A stretch of DNA of 64,000 bases from Oceanobacillus chungangensis (lineage in GTDB: Bacteria > Bacillota > Bacilli > Bacillales > Amphibacillaceae), in assembly GCF_003369565.1 (NCBI RefSeq), contig NZ_PIOD01000005.1:186001-250000 (forward strand), read 5' to 3'. Shown here in pieces: positions 24,596 to 33,403 of the stretch (positions are counted from its first letter, which is position 1; each line of letters begins with the position of its first letter). The notes under the pieces are model-generated. The model was not told the DNA's origin. It ran no database searches and saw nothing but the letters and a program-made list of their open reading frames with translations. Made by a program: the position numbers and the translations under genes.

Positions 24596-25600
24596 ATGGG
24601 AGAAAAGGTACTGGAAGTGAAGAACTTAAAGAAACACTTTTCAGTTGGCAAGGGGCAAATCTTACAAGCCGTCGATGATGTTAGTTTCTCCATTAATAAA
24701 GGAGAAACATTCGGACTAGTTGGTGAATCCGGATGTGGGAAATCAACTATTGGCAGAACTATTATGGGACTGTACGACAAAACAGCTGGGGATGTAATAT
24801 TTGCAGGTGAGAATGTACATGAATTAAAAGAGCGAAATAAGTTTGCTTTTCATCGAAAAATGCAGATGATTTTTCAAGATCCATATGCATCGTTAAATCC
24901 CCGTTCGACCATTCGTGAGGTTATTTCTGAACCGATGGAAATCCATGAGGTCTTTAAAAATAAGCGGGAACAACTAGAACGTGTTTATGAGCTTTTAGAA
25001 GAAGTAGGGTTAAGTCGAGATCATATCAATCGTTATCCACATGAATTTAGTGGCGGCCAGCGGCAGCGGATTGGTATCGCTCGTGCACTGGCCTTAGGTC
25101 CAGAATTTATTATTGCCGATGAGCCTATTTCTGCATTAGACGTGTCGGTGCAGGCTCAAGTTGTTAACCTGCTCAAAAGGCTCCAAGCTGAAAAAGGTTT
25201 AACCTTTTTATTTATTGCTCATGATTTAGCGATGGTGAGGCAATTTTCAGATCGAATTGGTGTCATGTATTTAGGGAATATGGTAGAGCTTACAAGTAGT
25301 GATCAGCTTTATGGTAATGCTTTGCATCCTTATACTAAAGCATTGCTATCTGCAATCCCAATCCCAGACCCTGATATTGAAGAAAGCAGGGAACGTATTA
25401 TTCTTAAGGGAGACTTACCGAGCCCAATCAACCCTCCAAGTGGCTGTGTATTTCGAACTCGATGTCCAATGGCGATGGATGTCTGTGCACTAGAAAAGCC
25501 CAAATGGCAAGAGGCCGAACCAAGCCACTTTGTTGCTTGTCATTTATATAAAGAATCCGCCAATGGAAAAGATTCGACGATTAAGCTGACGATTTCATAA
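24596..25600 (+). CDS. ykfD: Peptide ABC transporter ATP-binding protein (OppF/YkfD type)
   Basis: Second ATPase of the peptide importer, 334 residues. Walker A is GESGCGKS, the signature [15 protein letters not shown], and Walker [13 protein letters not shown]; the C-terminal [14 protein letters not shown] region is the OppF-type extension. ATG 24596 follows AGAGGGGGAAG; an in-frame GTG at 24539 has none. It would pair with DppD. In B. subtilis ykfB and ykfC lie between ykfA and ykfD; here that place is taken by repeat B2. A second copy, B3, follows. Confidence 0.9.
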   Translation: MGEKVLEVKNLKKHFSVGKGQILQAVDDVSFSINKGETFGLVGESGCGKSTIGRTIMGLYDKTAGDVIFAGENVHELKERNKFAFHRKMQMIFQDPYASLNPRSTIREVISEPMEIHEVFKNKREQLERVYELLEEVGLSRDHINRYPHEFSGGQRQRIGIARALALGPEFIIADEPISALDVSVQAQVVNLLKRLQAEKGLTFLFIAHDLAMVRQFSDRIGVMYLGNMVELTSSDQLYGNALHPYTKALLSAIPIPDPDIEESRERIILKGDLPSPINPPSGCVFRTRCPMAMDVCALEKPKWQEAEPSHFVACHLYKESANGKDSTIKLTIS

Positions 25601-25652
25601 GCATGATTAAATCGATCATCAAAGACTTATACAGGAATGTCTGTCGCTATTT

Positions 25653-26105
25653 AAATAAACTGCGAACTAACGTAGGTGAGCAATTACTCTCTGGCCAGTC
25701 GCTCCGGAAATACACTTCGCGCACCTTGGGCGGCTGGTGAACCTCCTTGTGCTGTCGCACTTCGGAGTCTCACCGAGGCCTTCCCTCCCGCAGGACAAGG
25801 AAGGCTTCGGCAGCGTTACATCGCAATCAGACAAATCGAACTTTATTTTCGAGGAGTCTTCGTGTATTTCCTCCGCTGGGATTGTGCAATTGTGTTCATC
25901 TTTCTATCTATGGTATAAGACGAGAGAGCAATTCCTCTCTCATGGCCGTTGATTGTAGCAGAGGATAGGATTCTCCTGCAGGAATAGCAACAGCTGAAGA
26001 TCCATCGGAAGTGGTCTTCTTCGGGAAGGAGCAGACCGCGTTGCCCTCCGGATGCACGACTGTCCGCAACGGAGATCAACGTAGCTCATAGTTCGCAGTT
26101 TATAT
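25653..26105 (+). repeat. Family B MITE-like repeat, best-preserved copy (B3)
   Basis: About 453 bp with the clearest terminal inverted repeats: left ataaactgcgaacta (25655-25669), right tagttcgcagtttatat (26089-26105), a perfect inverted match over 15 bases. Internal blocks match B2 along the whole length in the same orientation. No transposase is encoded. The remaining sequence up to spoIID (26106-26261) has only the ribosome-binding site for spoIID. Confidence 0.82.
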
Positions 26106-26261
26106 CAACTAAATAATTAATCTCCTTGGCTTTCCTAATAAAAAGCAATAAGGACATGTTGATATAATTTTTTTGGTCTAATTCTACTCTTTTTTGTATA
26201 GATTAATAGTGTGGATGGTAGAGCAAATTAGACCATTACACAAATGTAAAGGGGGGAGAAT

Positions 26262-27446
26262 TTGAAAAATAGTAGTAATAAACCTTATAAATCAAATCAG
26301 AAAAATGTCGCTCGCATCATGGAATTACACAAAAAACGTAAACAGGATTCAAGTATAAATCGGAATAAAGCCAAACCGGTTAAACGGCAAATAATTCCCT
26401 TTACGCATCGAAGCACAATCCATTTTAACAGGGGAAGTAAGGTATGGAGAGCGCCTACAATCATCATTCTTGCCAGCTTAATGATGATAATTCTCGTAAT
26501 ACCAACATTGGTTGTAACACCATTTGCAAATGAGAATAAGCAGGAGGCAAGCAGTATCGATATGGAGCAAAATAAGGAACTCGAAATAGATGAGCAGTCG
26601 TCTTTATCTGTTGAAGTAATGCGACATGCAACGGAAACAATAGAAGATTTGCCATTAGAAACCTATGTTGCTGGTGTGATAGCAGCAGAGATGCCAGTCG
26701 AATTTGAACTCGAGGCATTGAAAGCGCAGGCCCTTGCAGCAAGAACTTTTACGGTGAATCACTTGCTGCACGGAAATAAGGAATCGGAATACGATCTTAC
26801 AGACACTGTCACACATCAGGTTTATAAAAATGAGCTTGATTTGCAAAAACAATGGGGAAGCAGTTTTTCAGCGAACATGAATAAAATTAAAGAAGCGGTA
26901 AATGCAACGAAAGGTGAAATTATTACGTATCAAGATGCACCAATAACTGCGCAATTCTTCTCTACAAGTAATGGTTTTACGGAGAATTCAGAGGATTATT
27001 GGGAAAATGAGCTCCCGTATTTACGCAGTGTAGAGAGCCCTTGGGATAAGGAATCACCGAAATTCCTCGATCAAGGAACGTTTTCAATTGGTGAGGTCGC
27101 GGCCGCACTGCAAATTGAACTTCCAAAAGATGCTGCATTGAATCTAGAAATAACGCGTACGAAAAGTGGGCGTGTCAAAGAACTAGCGATTGAAGGACAT
27201 ACATTTTCAGGCAGGGAAATTCGCGATAAACTTAAATTACGATCAAATGACTTCAAAATAGACCAAAATAATGATCATCTAGTTTTCACAACAAAGGGAA
27301 ATGGGCATGGAGTTGGCATGAGTCAATATGGTGCAAATGGAATGGCAAAGGAAGGTAAGACATATCAAGAGATAATTAAATATTACTATCAAGGTGTTGA
27401 AATAAATACCGTTACAGATACAGCACCAACCCTCGTTTCAAAATAA
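26262..27446 (+). CDS. spoIID: Stage II sporulation protein D
   Basis: Lytic transglycosylase that degrades septal peptidoglycan during engulfment, acting with SpoIIM and SpoIIP in the mother cell. It is 394 residues, longer than the roughly 340 of B. subtilis owing to a basic cytoplasmic N terminus of 63 residues. One membrane helix (about 64-86) anchors it. The catalytic-acid motif is AAEMP (Glu143), followed by EALKAQALAARTF, and the C-terminal GNGHGVGMSQYGANGMA signature is present. It starts at TTG (26262), preceded by GGGGGGAG. Confidence 0.95.
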   Translation: MKNSSNKPYKSNQKNVARIMELHKKRKQDSSINRNKAKPVKRQIIPFTHRSTIHFNRGSKVWRAPTIIILASLMMIILVIPTLVVTPFANENKQEASSIDMEQNKELEIDEQSSLSVEVMRHATETIEDLPLETYVAGVIAAEMPVEFELEALKAQALAARTFTVNHLLHGNKESEYDLTDTVTHQVYKNELDLQKQWGSSFSANMNKIKEAVNATKGEIITYQDAPITAQFFSTSNGFTENSEDYWENELPYLRSVESPWDKESPKFLDQGTFSIGEVAAALQIELPKDAALNLEITRTKSGRVKELAIEGHTFSGREIRDKLKLRSNDFKIDQNNDHLVFTTKGNGHGVGMSQYGANGMAKEGKTYQEIIKYYYQGVEINTVTDTAPTLVSK

Positions 27447-27454
27447 ACGAGGGT
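27429..27454 (+). terminator. Terminator overlapping the spoIID stop codon
   Basis: accctcgttt pairs with aacgagggt and is followed by ATTTATTT. The loop contains the spoIID stop codon region. Confidence 0.7.
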
Positions 27455-27687
27455 ATTTATTTGGTTCCATACTGCATTTATAGAGATTCAGACTAAATAT
27501 CCTTCTACTATAGATTTAACCTCTCAATTAAACTACTAAATATCGTATCGCCAACCAGCTTTACCAGCATAGAAAAGTTTAATTTCTCCTAATTCAACAA
27601 TAATATTCATAAAATCAGATAATTTTTTTACTAGTATGTATATATTTTTCATTTTCTGAACAGAATGGTTGTTGAGGTGATGATCTA

Positions 27688-28614
27688 ATGAATGAAGAAA
27701 ACAAAGGTACTCCAAAAAATAAATGGAGTCGTATTTTCCGTAAGAAATGGTTTTTCCCAGCTTTGTATTTAACAATTGCCGCACTACTTCTATCTGCTGT
27801 GGTATGGTATCAAAATCTGGAAAATCAAGTACCAGATGCGACAGACATCCAAAATGAGCAAGATTCGGATAACTACCAGCCAACACCGAATGAAGATGAG
27901 GCAGAGCCTGTTTTAGAACAACAAGAAGTAATTAAAATGCCTGTAGCTGATCAAGAACAAGCAGAAATCGTAACTAAATTTTTTGATTACAATGCAGAAC
28001 AGGAAGATAGAGAAAATGCTTTGATTCTCCATAATAATCGGTTCTATCAAAGTACAGGTGTCGATATTGCATCTGCTGACGCAGAAACCTTTAATGTCGT
28101 AGCATCATTAAGTGGTACGGTAACAGAGGTGAAAGAGGACCCACTTCTAGGTAATGTAGTAATCATGTCACATGAAAATGATGTTACGACATACTATGCA
28201 AGCCTAGAAAATGTAGTTGTTACAGCTGGCGATGAAGTGAAGCAAGGTGACGAAATTGGTACTGCAGGGAAGAATATTTTTGGAAAAGACAATGGAACAC
28301 ATGTCCATTTTGAGTTAAGAAAAGATGGTAAAGAAGTGAATCCTGAAAGCTTTTTCAATCAATCGGTAAGCAGCCTAAATGATCCGGTAACGGAAGAGGC
28401 AGCTGAAAGCCCGGAAGCGGTTGAAGATCCTGAAGCTACTGAAAGCCCGGAAGCAGATGAGGACCAAGAAGCTACTGATGAAACAGATGAACCAATTGAC
28501 TCAGAAGAAAAACCTGAAGAGGATTCAGCTGAAGATCCAGCAGCAGATGACGACGTAGAAGATGAAAATACGGATGAAGAATCAGACGATTCAGCAAATA
28601 CATCTGGTGCATAA
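27688..28614 (+). CDS. spoIIQ: Stage II sporulation protein Q, degenerate LytM domain
   Basis: Forespore membrane protein that meets SpoIIIAH across the intermembrane space and helps engulfment and channel assembly. It is 308 residues: one membrane helix at about 22-40, a LytM/M23-type domain at about 110-225, and a C-terminal tail of about 80 residues rich in Glu, Asp, Ala, Ser and Pro. The first zinc-ligand His is replaced (YQSTGVDIA, Ser122 with Asp126), while HVH (205-207) is kept; the same loss occurs in B. subtilis SpoIIQ, so it is probably not an active endopeptidase. The acidic tail has ESPEA/EDPEA repeats. Confidence 0.92.
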   Translation: MNEENKGTPKNKWSRIFRKKWFFPALYLTIAALLLSAVVWYQNLENQVPDATDIQNEQDSDNYQPTPNEDEAEPVLEQQEVIKMPVADQEQAEIVTKFFDYNAEQEDRENALILHNNRFYQSTGVDIASADAETFNVVASLSGTVTEVKEDPLLGNVVIMSHENDVTTYYASLENVVVTAGDEVKQGDEIGTAGKNIFGKDNGTHVHFELRKDGKEVNPESFFNQSVSSLNDPVTEEAAESPEAVEDPEATESPEADEDQEATDETDEPIDSEEKPEEDSAEDPAADDDVEDENTDEESDDSANTSGA

Positions 28615-28626
28615 TTTAGTTTATGA

Positions 28627-28658
28627 AATACTCTAGCAATACTGCTAGAGTATTTTTT
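28627..28658 (+). terminator. Terminator after spoIIQ
   Basis: Perfect 12-bp stem aatactctagca/tgctagagtatt with a 4-nt loop and a T run. Strong intrinsic terminator. Confidence 0.92.
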
Positions 28659-29017
28659 ATGTAGTAAGTTAAACATTATCGCTAATAAGATTTGATCATA
28701 ATAGATGAGAAAAAGCCTATTACAATTGCATTTGTTTTTTTAAAAGGAATATCAATATTATCAAGTGAAAAATCAGCAAAACCCATACTAGATTCGAATA
28801 ATACTTGGAATCAATCAATGCGAAAAGTGTCGAACGAAAATACGATTTCTCTTTTAGAATCATGTTAAAATATATTGTGGAAATAGTTGATTAATTAAAT
28901 TTATTTTAATTAAGATTAATTGAGTGATTGATCATTCATATGAATGGATTACTTTGTAAAGGGAATACAAAAACTCAAATCCAATCATTGTAAATAATAA
29001 TGTAAAGGCTTGGCGGA
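28659..29017 (+). promoter_or_regulatory. Gap before the AimR-like gene
   Basis: An extended -10 candidate (TGTTAAAAT, 28863-28871) is the best promoter element. A 58-codon open frame from TTG 28692 to 28868 has a hydrophobic stretch (PITIAFVFLKGISIL) but no ribosome-binding site, so it is not called as a gene. Confidence 0.3.
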
Positions 29018-30061
29018 ATGCTAGTTTTCAATGGGGAGAGGATATTGTTGGAGGTTTATGGCAGTATATTATCAACGAAATACGTATTAACCTTGGAACA
29101 ACTGCAGGAATTTTTTTTACTGGAGGATAGTTCGGAATCGATTACAGAATTAACGAGGAGATTTTGCCTTCAGTCATCTTCTCAGGATATCCAGAAAAAA
29201 GGGATGGAATTTTTATATATTCATGGTTATTTTGATGATTTAAAGGTATTGATTAAGAAAAACAAGGAGTCAGAGCATTTCTCTAATAACCAATGGGCAG
29301 ACATTTACCAAATAATGATGGACTTGAAGAAAAATAGAGAGCTTGCATTTACAATCCTACCAAGATTAAATCAGTTGAAAACCAGTGATCCAGAATTGGT
29401 ATGCTTGATAGAATTGGCAAAAGCCTCTTGTTATTATTACATGAATCGAGTGGACAAATTAGGGTATATATTAGCAACCTATCAACAATTATTTTCAGCT
29501 ATTGATGACAGATTATTAGTATCTTATTTTAGAACTCGAATTCGGCAGATATCAATTATATACTTTTTGAAGAGAAATGAAATGATTACTGCTAGAAAGT
29601 TTGGATACCAGATTCTTAATGAAATGTTAAATCCTTTTATCCATGCGGATATCCATATAAAATTAGGATTATCTTATACATTTGAATCTTTGGAACAAGG
29701 AATGTATCATCTTTCGGAAGCATTGCGTATTTCCAAAGAGTATCAGTTTGATAAAGCAGTTAATCTTATAGAACAACGAAATATTCCATTTCTATTGGCT
29801 CATTTCAACCAAGTGGAAAATATATCAACTCAAGATAAAAGTGAACAAGCACATATCGAAATTGCTAAAGGAAATAACGGAAAGGCGATTGAAATACTTA
29901 ACGAATTGCCACTTAACACGCCATTTCAAATTTATTACCTTGGTAAAGCAAAGCAGGATAAACAATTACTAATTAAATCTTATTTGTATTTCATTGAAAA
30001 GCAAGGCGATCACTTTTTCTCTAAGCTGCCACTTTATGAATTAAAACAATTAAATTCTTAA
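29018..30061 (+). CDS. AimR-like peptide-receptor homologue (RRNPP/TPR type), orphan
   Basis: A 347-residue all-helical protein without cysteine clusters, signal peptide or membrane segment. The spacing of helices and the C-terminal pattern (EQAHIEIAKGN, KAIEILNEL, IYYLGKAK, FSKLPLYELKQL) resemble AimR, the arbitrium pheromone receptor of SPbeta-group phages, which controls lysis-lysogeny by binding a short peptide. The family's N-terminal helix-turn-helix of about 40 residues appears to be missing or reduced, so it may not bind DNA. The start is uncertain: ATG 29018 has AAAGG nine bases before it, while TTG 29045/29048 has GGGGAGAGG. No phage genes are nearby; it lies between spoIIQ and spoIIID. 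A cognate peptide gene was not identified. Confidence 0.55.
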   Translation: MLVFNGERILLEVYGSILSTKYVLTLEQLQEFFLLEDSSESITELTRRFCLQSSSQDIQKKGMEFLYIHGYFDDLKVLIKKNKESEHFSNNQWADIYQIMMDLKKNRELAFTILPRLNQLKTSDPELVCLIELAKASCYYYMNRVDKLGYILATYQQLFSAIDDRLLVSYFRTRIRQISIIYFLKRNEMITARKFGYQILNEMLNPFIHADIHIKLGLSYTFESLEQGMYHLSEALRISKEYQFDKAVNLIEQRNIPFLLAHFNQVENISTQDKSEQAHIEIAKGNNGKAIEILNELPLNTPFQIYYLGKAKQDKQLLIKSYLYFIEKQGDHFFSKLPLYELKQLNS

Positions 30062-30070
30062 AAGGAAAAT

Positions 30071-30115
30071 GAAAGGGGCGTAATGTGGTGTGAAAGCCAT
30101 TTCCCCCTTTTGATA
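30071..30115 (+). terminator. Terminator after the AimR-like gene
   Basis: aaagggg-cgtaatgtgg can pair with ccattt-cccccttt (7 bp of perfect outer stem plus a partial inner stem), followed by TTTTGATA. A 32-codon ORF starting at 30083 lies within this hairpin and is probably not a gene. Confidence 0.6.
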
Positions 30116-30369
30116 GATAAGAAGGGAAAAGTTTCTCCAACATTCTCCAACACTAAACTACAATCATATTCCAAGCCCTAGCTCCTCAGTTACGAATAAG
30201 ATTTCAGGTATATCAATTACTACTCCAACCAAACTACTTGAAGTGTTCTCTCTAGATTGAATATTTATAGGGGTAGTCCGTTCATTCTGTCTGACTTATG
30301 ATCCTAAATATTCACTTTACCTTTTGTTTTAAAAAATACTACTTGTCCTCCTTTGGTAAATATACAATT

Positions 30370-30534
30370 TTAATCATAAAGATTGCAGGCACGTAATAAA
30401 ATGTTAGAAACCAAGCATTCAGTATCATCTGAGGTGAGAGCTTGTGTGGATACGATGATTAGATCAATAGGATGCTCTCTTTTTATTTTTTTGTAAATTA
30501 AATACAGAAAATTCCACCAATTATTGTTATTGTA
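30370..30534 (-). other. Unassigned open frame, possible gene remnant
   Basis: Within the otherwise empty 30116-30640 gap, the minus strand has a 54-codon frame without a good start or ribosome-binding site. The translation has a coding-like composition (segments IYKKIKREHPIDLIIVSTQ and NILLRACNLYD). I cannot assign it to a family. It may be a fragment of a decayed gene or chance. Confidence 0.2.
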
Positions 30535-30663
30535 TCATATCCAAACCCAACCTTACATATCCATTACGATCTCTTTTCCGTATATGAATAAGCCGCCTGA
30601 GCACCATGAACACCTTGTCTCGATTCACACCTCGGAAGTAATCAACTTAGGGAGGCGAATGGT

Positions 30664-30945
30664 GTGCACGATTACATCAAAGATAGAGCAATCAAAATTG
30701 GAAACCATGTGGTTGAAACGAGAAAAACTGTTCGAACGATTGCAAAGGAATTCGGTGTATCTAAAAGCACGGTTCATAAAGATTTAACTGAAAGATTACC
30801 AGAGATAAACCCTGACTTAGCAAACCAGGTGAAAGACATCTTGGAATATCATAAAGCAATCCGTCACCTTCGTGGAGGCGAAGCTACAAGGAAAAAGTAT
30901 AAACTTGACTCAAGCAAGGAAGAGGAAGTAAATCCTGTTGTGTAA
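30664..30945 (+). CDS. spoIIID: Sporulation transcriptional regulator SpoIIID
   Basis: Mother-cell DNA-binding protein that modulates SigE- and SigK-dependent genes; 93 residues. The helix-turn-helix is VRTIAKEFGVSKSTVHKDL (about residues 22-40 by position), followed by the basic HLRGGEATRKKYK tail, which is also used for DNA contact. It starts at GTG (30664) with TTAGGGAGGCG before it. Its position upstream of mbl is conserved in Bacillus. Confidence 0.96.
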   Translation: MHDYIKDRAIKIGNHVVETRKTVRTIAKEFGVSKSTVHKDLTERLPEINPDLANQVKDILEYHKAIRHLRGGEATRKKYKLDSSKEEEVNPVV

Positions 30946-31045
30946 GATTTAGATGAAGGTTAGTTAATTTTCGTGACAATATTTTAGATATCTCATTCTC
31001 CATTAAGTCCTCATTTGTTAAACACGGAGAATACTAGCAAAGAAA

Positions 31046-31086
31046 TGCCACCTTGTCGGAAAATATTCTGCAAGGTGGCAGCTTTT
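31046..31086 (+). terminator. Terminator after spoIIID
   Basis: Perfect 10-bp stem tgccaccttg/caaggtggca with a 15-nt loop and GCTTTTGTT after it. The rest of the 30946-31287 gap holds the mbl promoter region. Confidence 0.85.
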
Positions 31087-31199
31087 GTTCCTCAAAACCC
31101 TCAATTGGGCGCATTATGATTACCACTTAAATCAATAAATATAGAGAAAAATAATTGTAAAGAAAAAACCTCGAAAATTATTTCACAATGTACAGTTAA

Positions 31200-31226
31200 T
31201 TGTTGAAGTTTGTGGTAAAATATAAT
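31200..31226 (+). promoter_or_regulatory. Candidate mbl promoter
   Basis: TTGTTG (31200-31205), a short 15-bp spacer and a consensus TATAAT (31221-31226), about 60 bp before mbl. The spacer is shorter than ideal. Confidence 0.4.
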
Positions 31227-31287
31227 AATGAGTAGCATTGTGTTTTCGGACAGTGCAAGATAAGAAATACTAGGAGGATCTGGATTC

Positions 31288-32289
31288 ATGTTTTCTAGAG
31301 ATATTGGAATTGACCTTGGAACTGCCAATGTTTTAATTCATGTGAAAGGTAAAGGAATTGTCCTAAATGAGCCTTCCGTAGTTGCGATGGATAAGAATAC
31401 TGGTAAAGTGCTTGAAGTCGGTGAAGCCGCAAGACGTATGGTTGGACGTACACCAGGAAATATTGAAGCAATTCGCCCATTGAAGAATGGTGTAATTGCT
31501 GATTTTGACGTTACAGAAGCAATGTTAAAACATTTTATTAATAAAATAAATGTAAAGGGATTTCTATCTAAGCCAAGAATGCTTATTTGCTGTCCTACAA
31601 ATATAACAAAGGTTGAACAAAAGGCAATAAAAGAAGCAGCTGAGAAATCTGGTGGAAAGAAAATCTATCTTGAAGAAGAGCCGAAAGTTGCTGCAATTGG
31701 TGCTGGGATGGAAATTTATCAACCAAGTGGAAATATGGTTGTTGACATCGGCGGGGGTACAACGGATGTTGCAGTCTTATCAATGGGCGGGATTGTTACT
31801 TCAGAATCAATCAAGATGGCCGGTGATAACTTTGATGTTGAAATTCTTCAATACATAAAGAAAACGTATAAGCTTCTAATTGGAGAGCGTACAGCTGAGG
31901 ATATTAAGATCAATGTTGCAACTGTGTTTAAAGATTCACGAAATGAAGAAATGGAAATTCGTGGGCGTGATATGGTAAGTGGGTTGCCAGAAACGATAAC
32001 AATTCGTTCTGCAGAAATTGAAGAAGCGCTTCGAGAATCAGCATATTTAATTGTACAAGCAGCGAAGTCTGTACTTGAACACACACCACCTGAATTATCA
32101 GCGGATATTATCGATCGTGGCGTTATCTTAACAGGCGGAGGAGCATTAATTCATGGAATAGATGAATTACTTGCAGAAGAATTAAAGGTTCCTGTATTTA
32201 TCGCAGAGGATCCAATGAGCTGTGTTGCAAAAGGAACAGGTATTATGCTTGAAAATATCGATAAAGTAGAACGTAATAAAGTTATCTAA
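31288..32289 (+). CDS. mbl: Actin-like cell-shape protein Mbl
   Basis: MreB-family bacterial actin that organises side-wall synthesis on the inner membrane surface. It is 333 residues, the length of B. subtilis Mbl. ATPase motifs: DIGIDLGTANVLIHVKGKG (phosphate 1), VVDIGGGTTDVAVLSMGG (phosphate 2) and GVILTGGGALIHGI (adenosine). Position between spoIIID and flhO is the Mbl locus, so it is not MreB or MreBH. The ribosome-binding site AGGAGGAT precedes the ATG. Confidence 0.96.
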   Translation: MFSRDIGIDLGTANVLIHVKGKGIVLNEPSVVAMDKNTGKVLEVGEAARRMVGRTPGNIEAIRPLKNGVIADFDVTEAMLKHFINKINVKGFLSKPRMLICCPTNITKVEQKAIKEAAEKSGGKKIYLEEEPKVAAIGAGMEIYQPSGNMVVDIGGGTTDVAVLSMGGIVTSESIKMAGDNFDVEILQYIKKTYKLLIGERTAEDIKINVATVFKDSRNEEMEIRGRDMVSGLPETITIRSAEIEEALRESAYLIVQAAKSVLEHTPPELSADIIDRGVILTGGGALIHGIDELLAEELKVPVFIAEDPMSCVAKGTGIMLENIDKVERNKVI

Positions 32290-32329
32290 TTAGTTGATTC
32301 GATATCCCTAAACGAAGGAGGAGAGTGAC

Positions 32330-33133
32330 TTGTTAAGAGGGTTCTATACAGCAGCTTCTGGAATGATTTCGCAGCAACGTCAGCAGGAAGCCTTAGCAAA
32401 TAATATTGCAAACATAAATACACCTGGATATAAAGCGGATCATACAGCGATTCGTGCGTTTCCAGAAATGTTGATTCAGGAAATGGGGTCAAAGCAGATT
32501 CCGGTAACGCATAATGTTCATTTGCCGATACAAAATCCTATCGGTTCAATTAATACCGGTGTATATTTACAAGAAACTGTTCCAAATTTTACGCAAGGTG
32601 ATATTCGTCAGACCGGAATTTCTACTGATTTGGCATTAATTAATGGACAAGTTCCTGATGAAGCGGGAAGCATATTCTTCACCGTACAAAATGCTGCAGG
32701 TGAAGTACGTTATACGACGAATGGTAATTTCACCGTGGATGGAGCGGGAAACCTTGTGACAAATCAAGGTTATTATGTTTTAGATGAAGCAGGAAATCCA
32801 ATACAAACTGGTGGAATTGAATTTACCGTAACACAAGATGGAATGCTGCAAACGATGGATCAGAATACTCGGCTTGGACTCTCCTATGTAGTAGATGTGA
32901 ACCAGCTCGTAAAAGAAGGAGATAATCTATTCTCTGGAGAAGCAGTGGCTGTTCCTGGGGCGGCTACATATCAAGTTCAACAGGGAGCATTAGAGCAATC
33001 AAACGTTGATTCATTACAAACGATGACACAGATGATGGAATCTTATCGCTTGTTTGAAACGAATCAGCGGGTACTGCGAGCGTACGATGAAAGTATGGGT
33101 AAGGCTGTAAGTGAAATAGGTAGAATTGGCTAG
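32330..33133 (+). CDS. flhO: Flagellar basal-body rod protein FlhO
   Basis: Rod/hook-family protein (FlgF/FlgG type), 267 residues, exported by the flagellar type III system. The N-terminal rod motif ANNIANINTPGYKAD and the C-terminal LEQSNVDSLQTMTQMMESYR and FETNQRVLRAYD segments form the paired terminal helices. It starts at TTG with GGAGGAGAG. B. subtilis has flhO-flhP after mbl; here a repeat lies between the two genes. Confidence 0.93.
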   Translation: MLRGFYTAASGMISQQRQQEALANNIANINTPGYKADHTAIRAFPEMLIQEMGSKQIPVTHNVHLPIQNPIGSINTGVYLQETVPNFTQGDIRQTGISTDLALINGQVPDEAGSIFFTVQNAAGEVRYTTNGNFTVDGAGNLVTNQGYYVLDEAGNPIQTGGIEFTVTQDGMLQTMDQNTRLGLSYVVDVNQLVKEGDNLFSGEAVAVPGAATYQVQQGALEQSNVDSLQTMTQMMESYRLFETNQRVLRAYDESMGKAVSEIGRIG

Positions 33134-33189
33134 AAACTAATGGCTATATAGTTTTAGAAACTAAAAAAATACTTTACATTATTTCATTG

Positions 33190-33378
33190 CCAGTGTTGCC
33201 CACGTACAGCTCCAGCGCTCGTGCTCCTTGCGAGACTTCCCTCACTTAATGAAAACAACATCCATTCGCTAAGTTCCCAAAGCGTTTCCTTTATCTATTA
33301 ATAAGGAATATTTGACATGTCGAACCGTCCCTTACTGCAAGGGCAGTCCGTACGTCACTGAACGGGGCTTGTGCTATG
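33190..33378 (-). repeat. Family A dispersed repeat between flhO and flhP (A4, reverse)
   Basis: Read on the minus strand it runs 'gacgtacggactgcc', 'tagataaaggaaacgctttggga', 'gtgagggaagtctcgcaaggagcac', 'gcgctggagctg', the same block order as A2, A3 and A6. It separates two genes that are adjacent in B. subtilis. Confidence 0.75.
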
Positions 33379-33403
33379 TTCTAAAAAGATTGGAGGAAAT
33401 ACA

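Noticed and set aside
24274-24780. Minus-strand ORF of 168 codons
   Set aside because: It spans the end of repeat B2 and the antisense of ykfD, whose coding frame is certain.
25676-25968. Three overlapping ORFs of 71-80 codons in repeat B3
   Set aside because: The three frames overlap in one repeat, none matches a known protein, and similar frames in B1 and B2 are broken.
28833-28846. LexA-like box cgaac-N4-tacg before the AimR-like gene
   Set aside because: Only the left half matches the CGAAC-N4-GTTCG consensus; the right half does not.
30083-30181. 32-codon ORF directly after the AimR-like gene, a possible AimP peptide
   Set aside because: It lies within a terminator-like hairpin, and its translation has no signal-peptide character.
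30524-30787. Plus-strand ORF of 87 codons overlapping spoIIID
   Set aside because: Out of frame with the certain spoIIID gene and without a ribosome-binding site.
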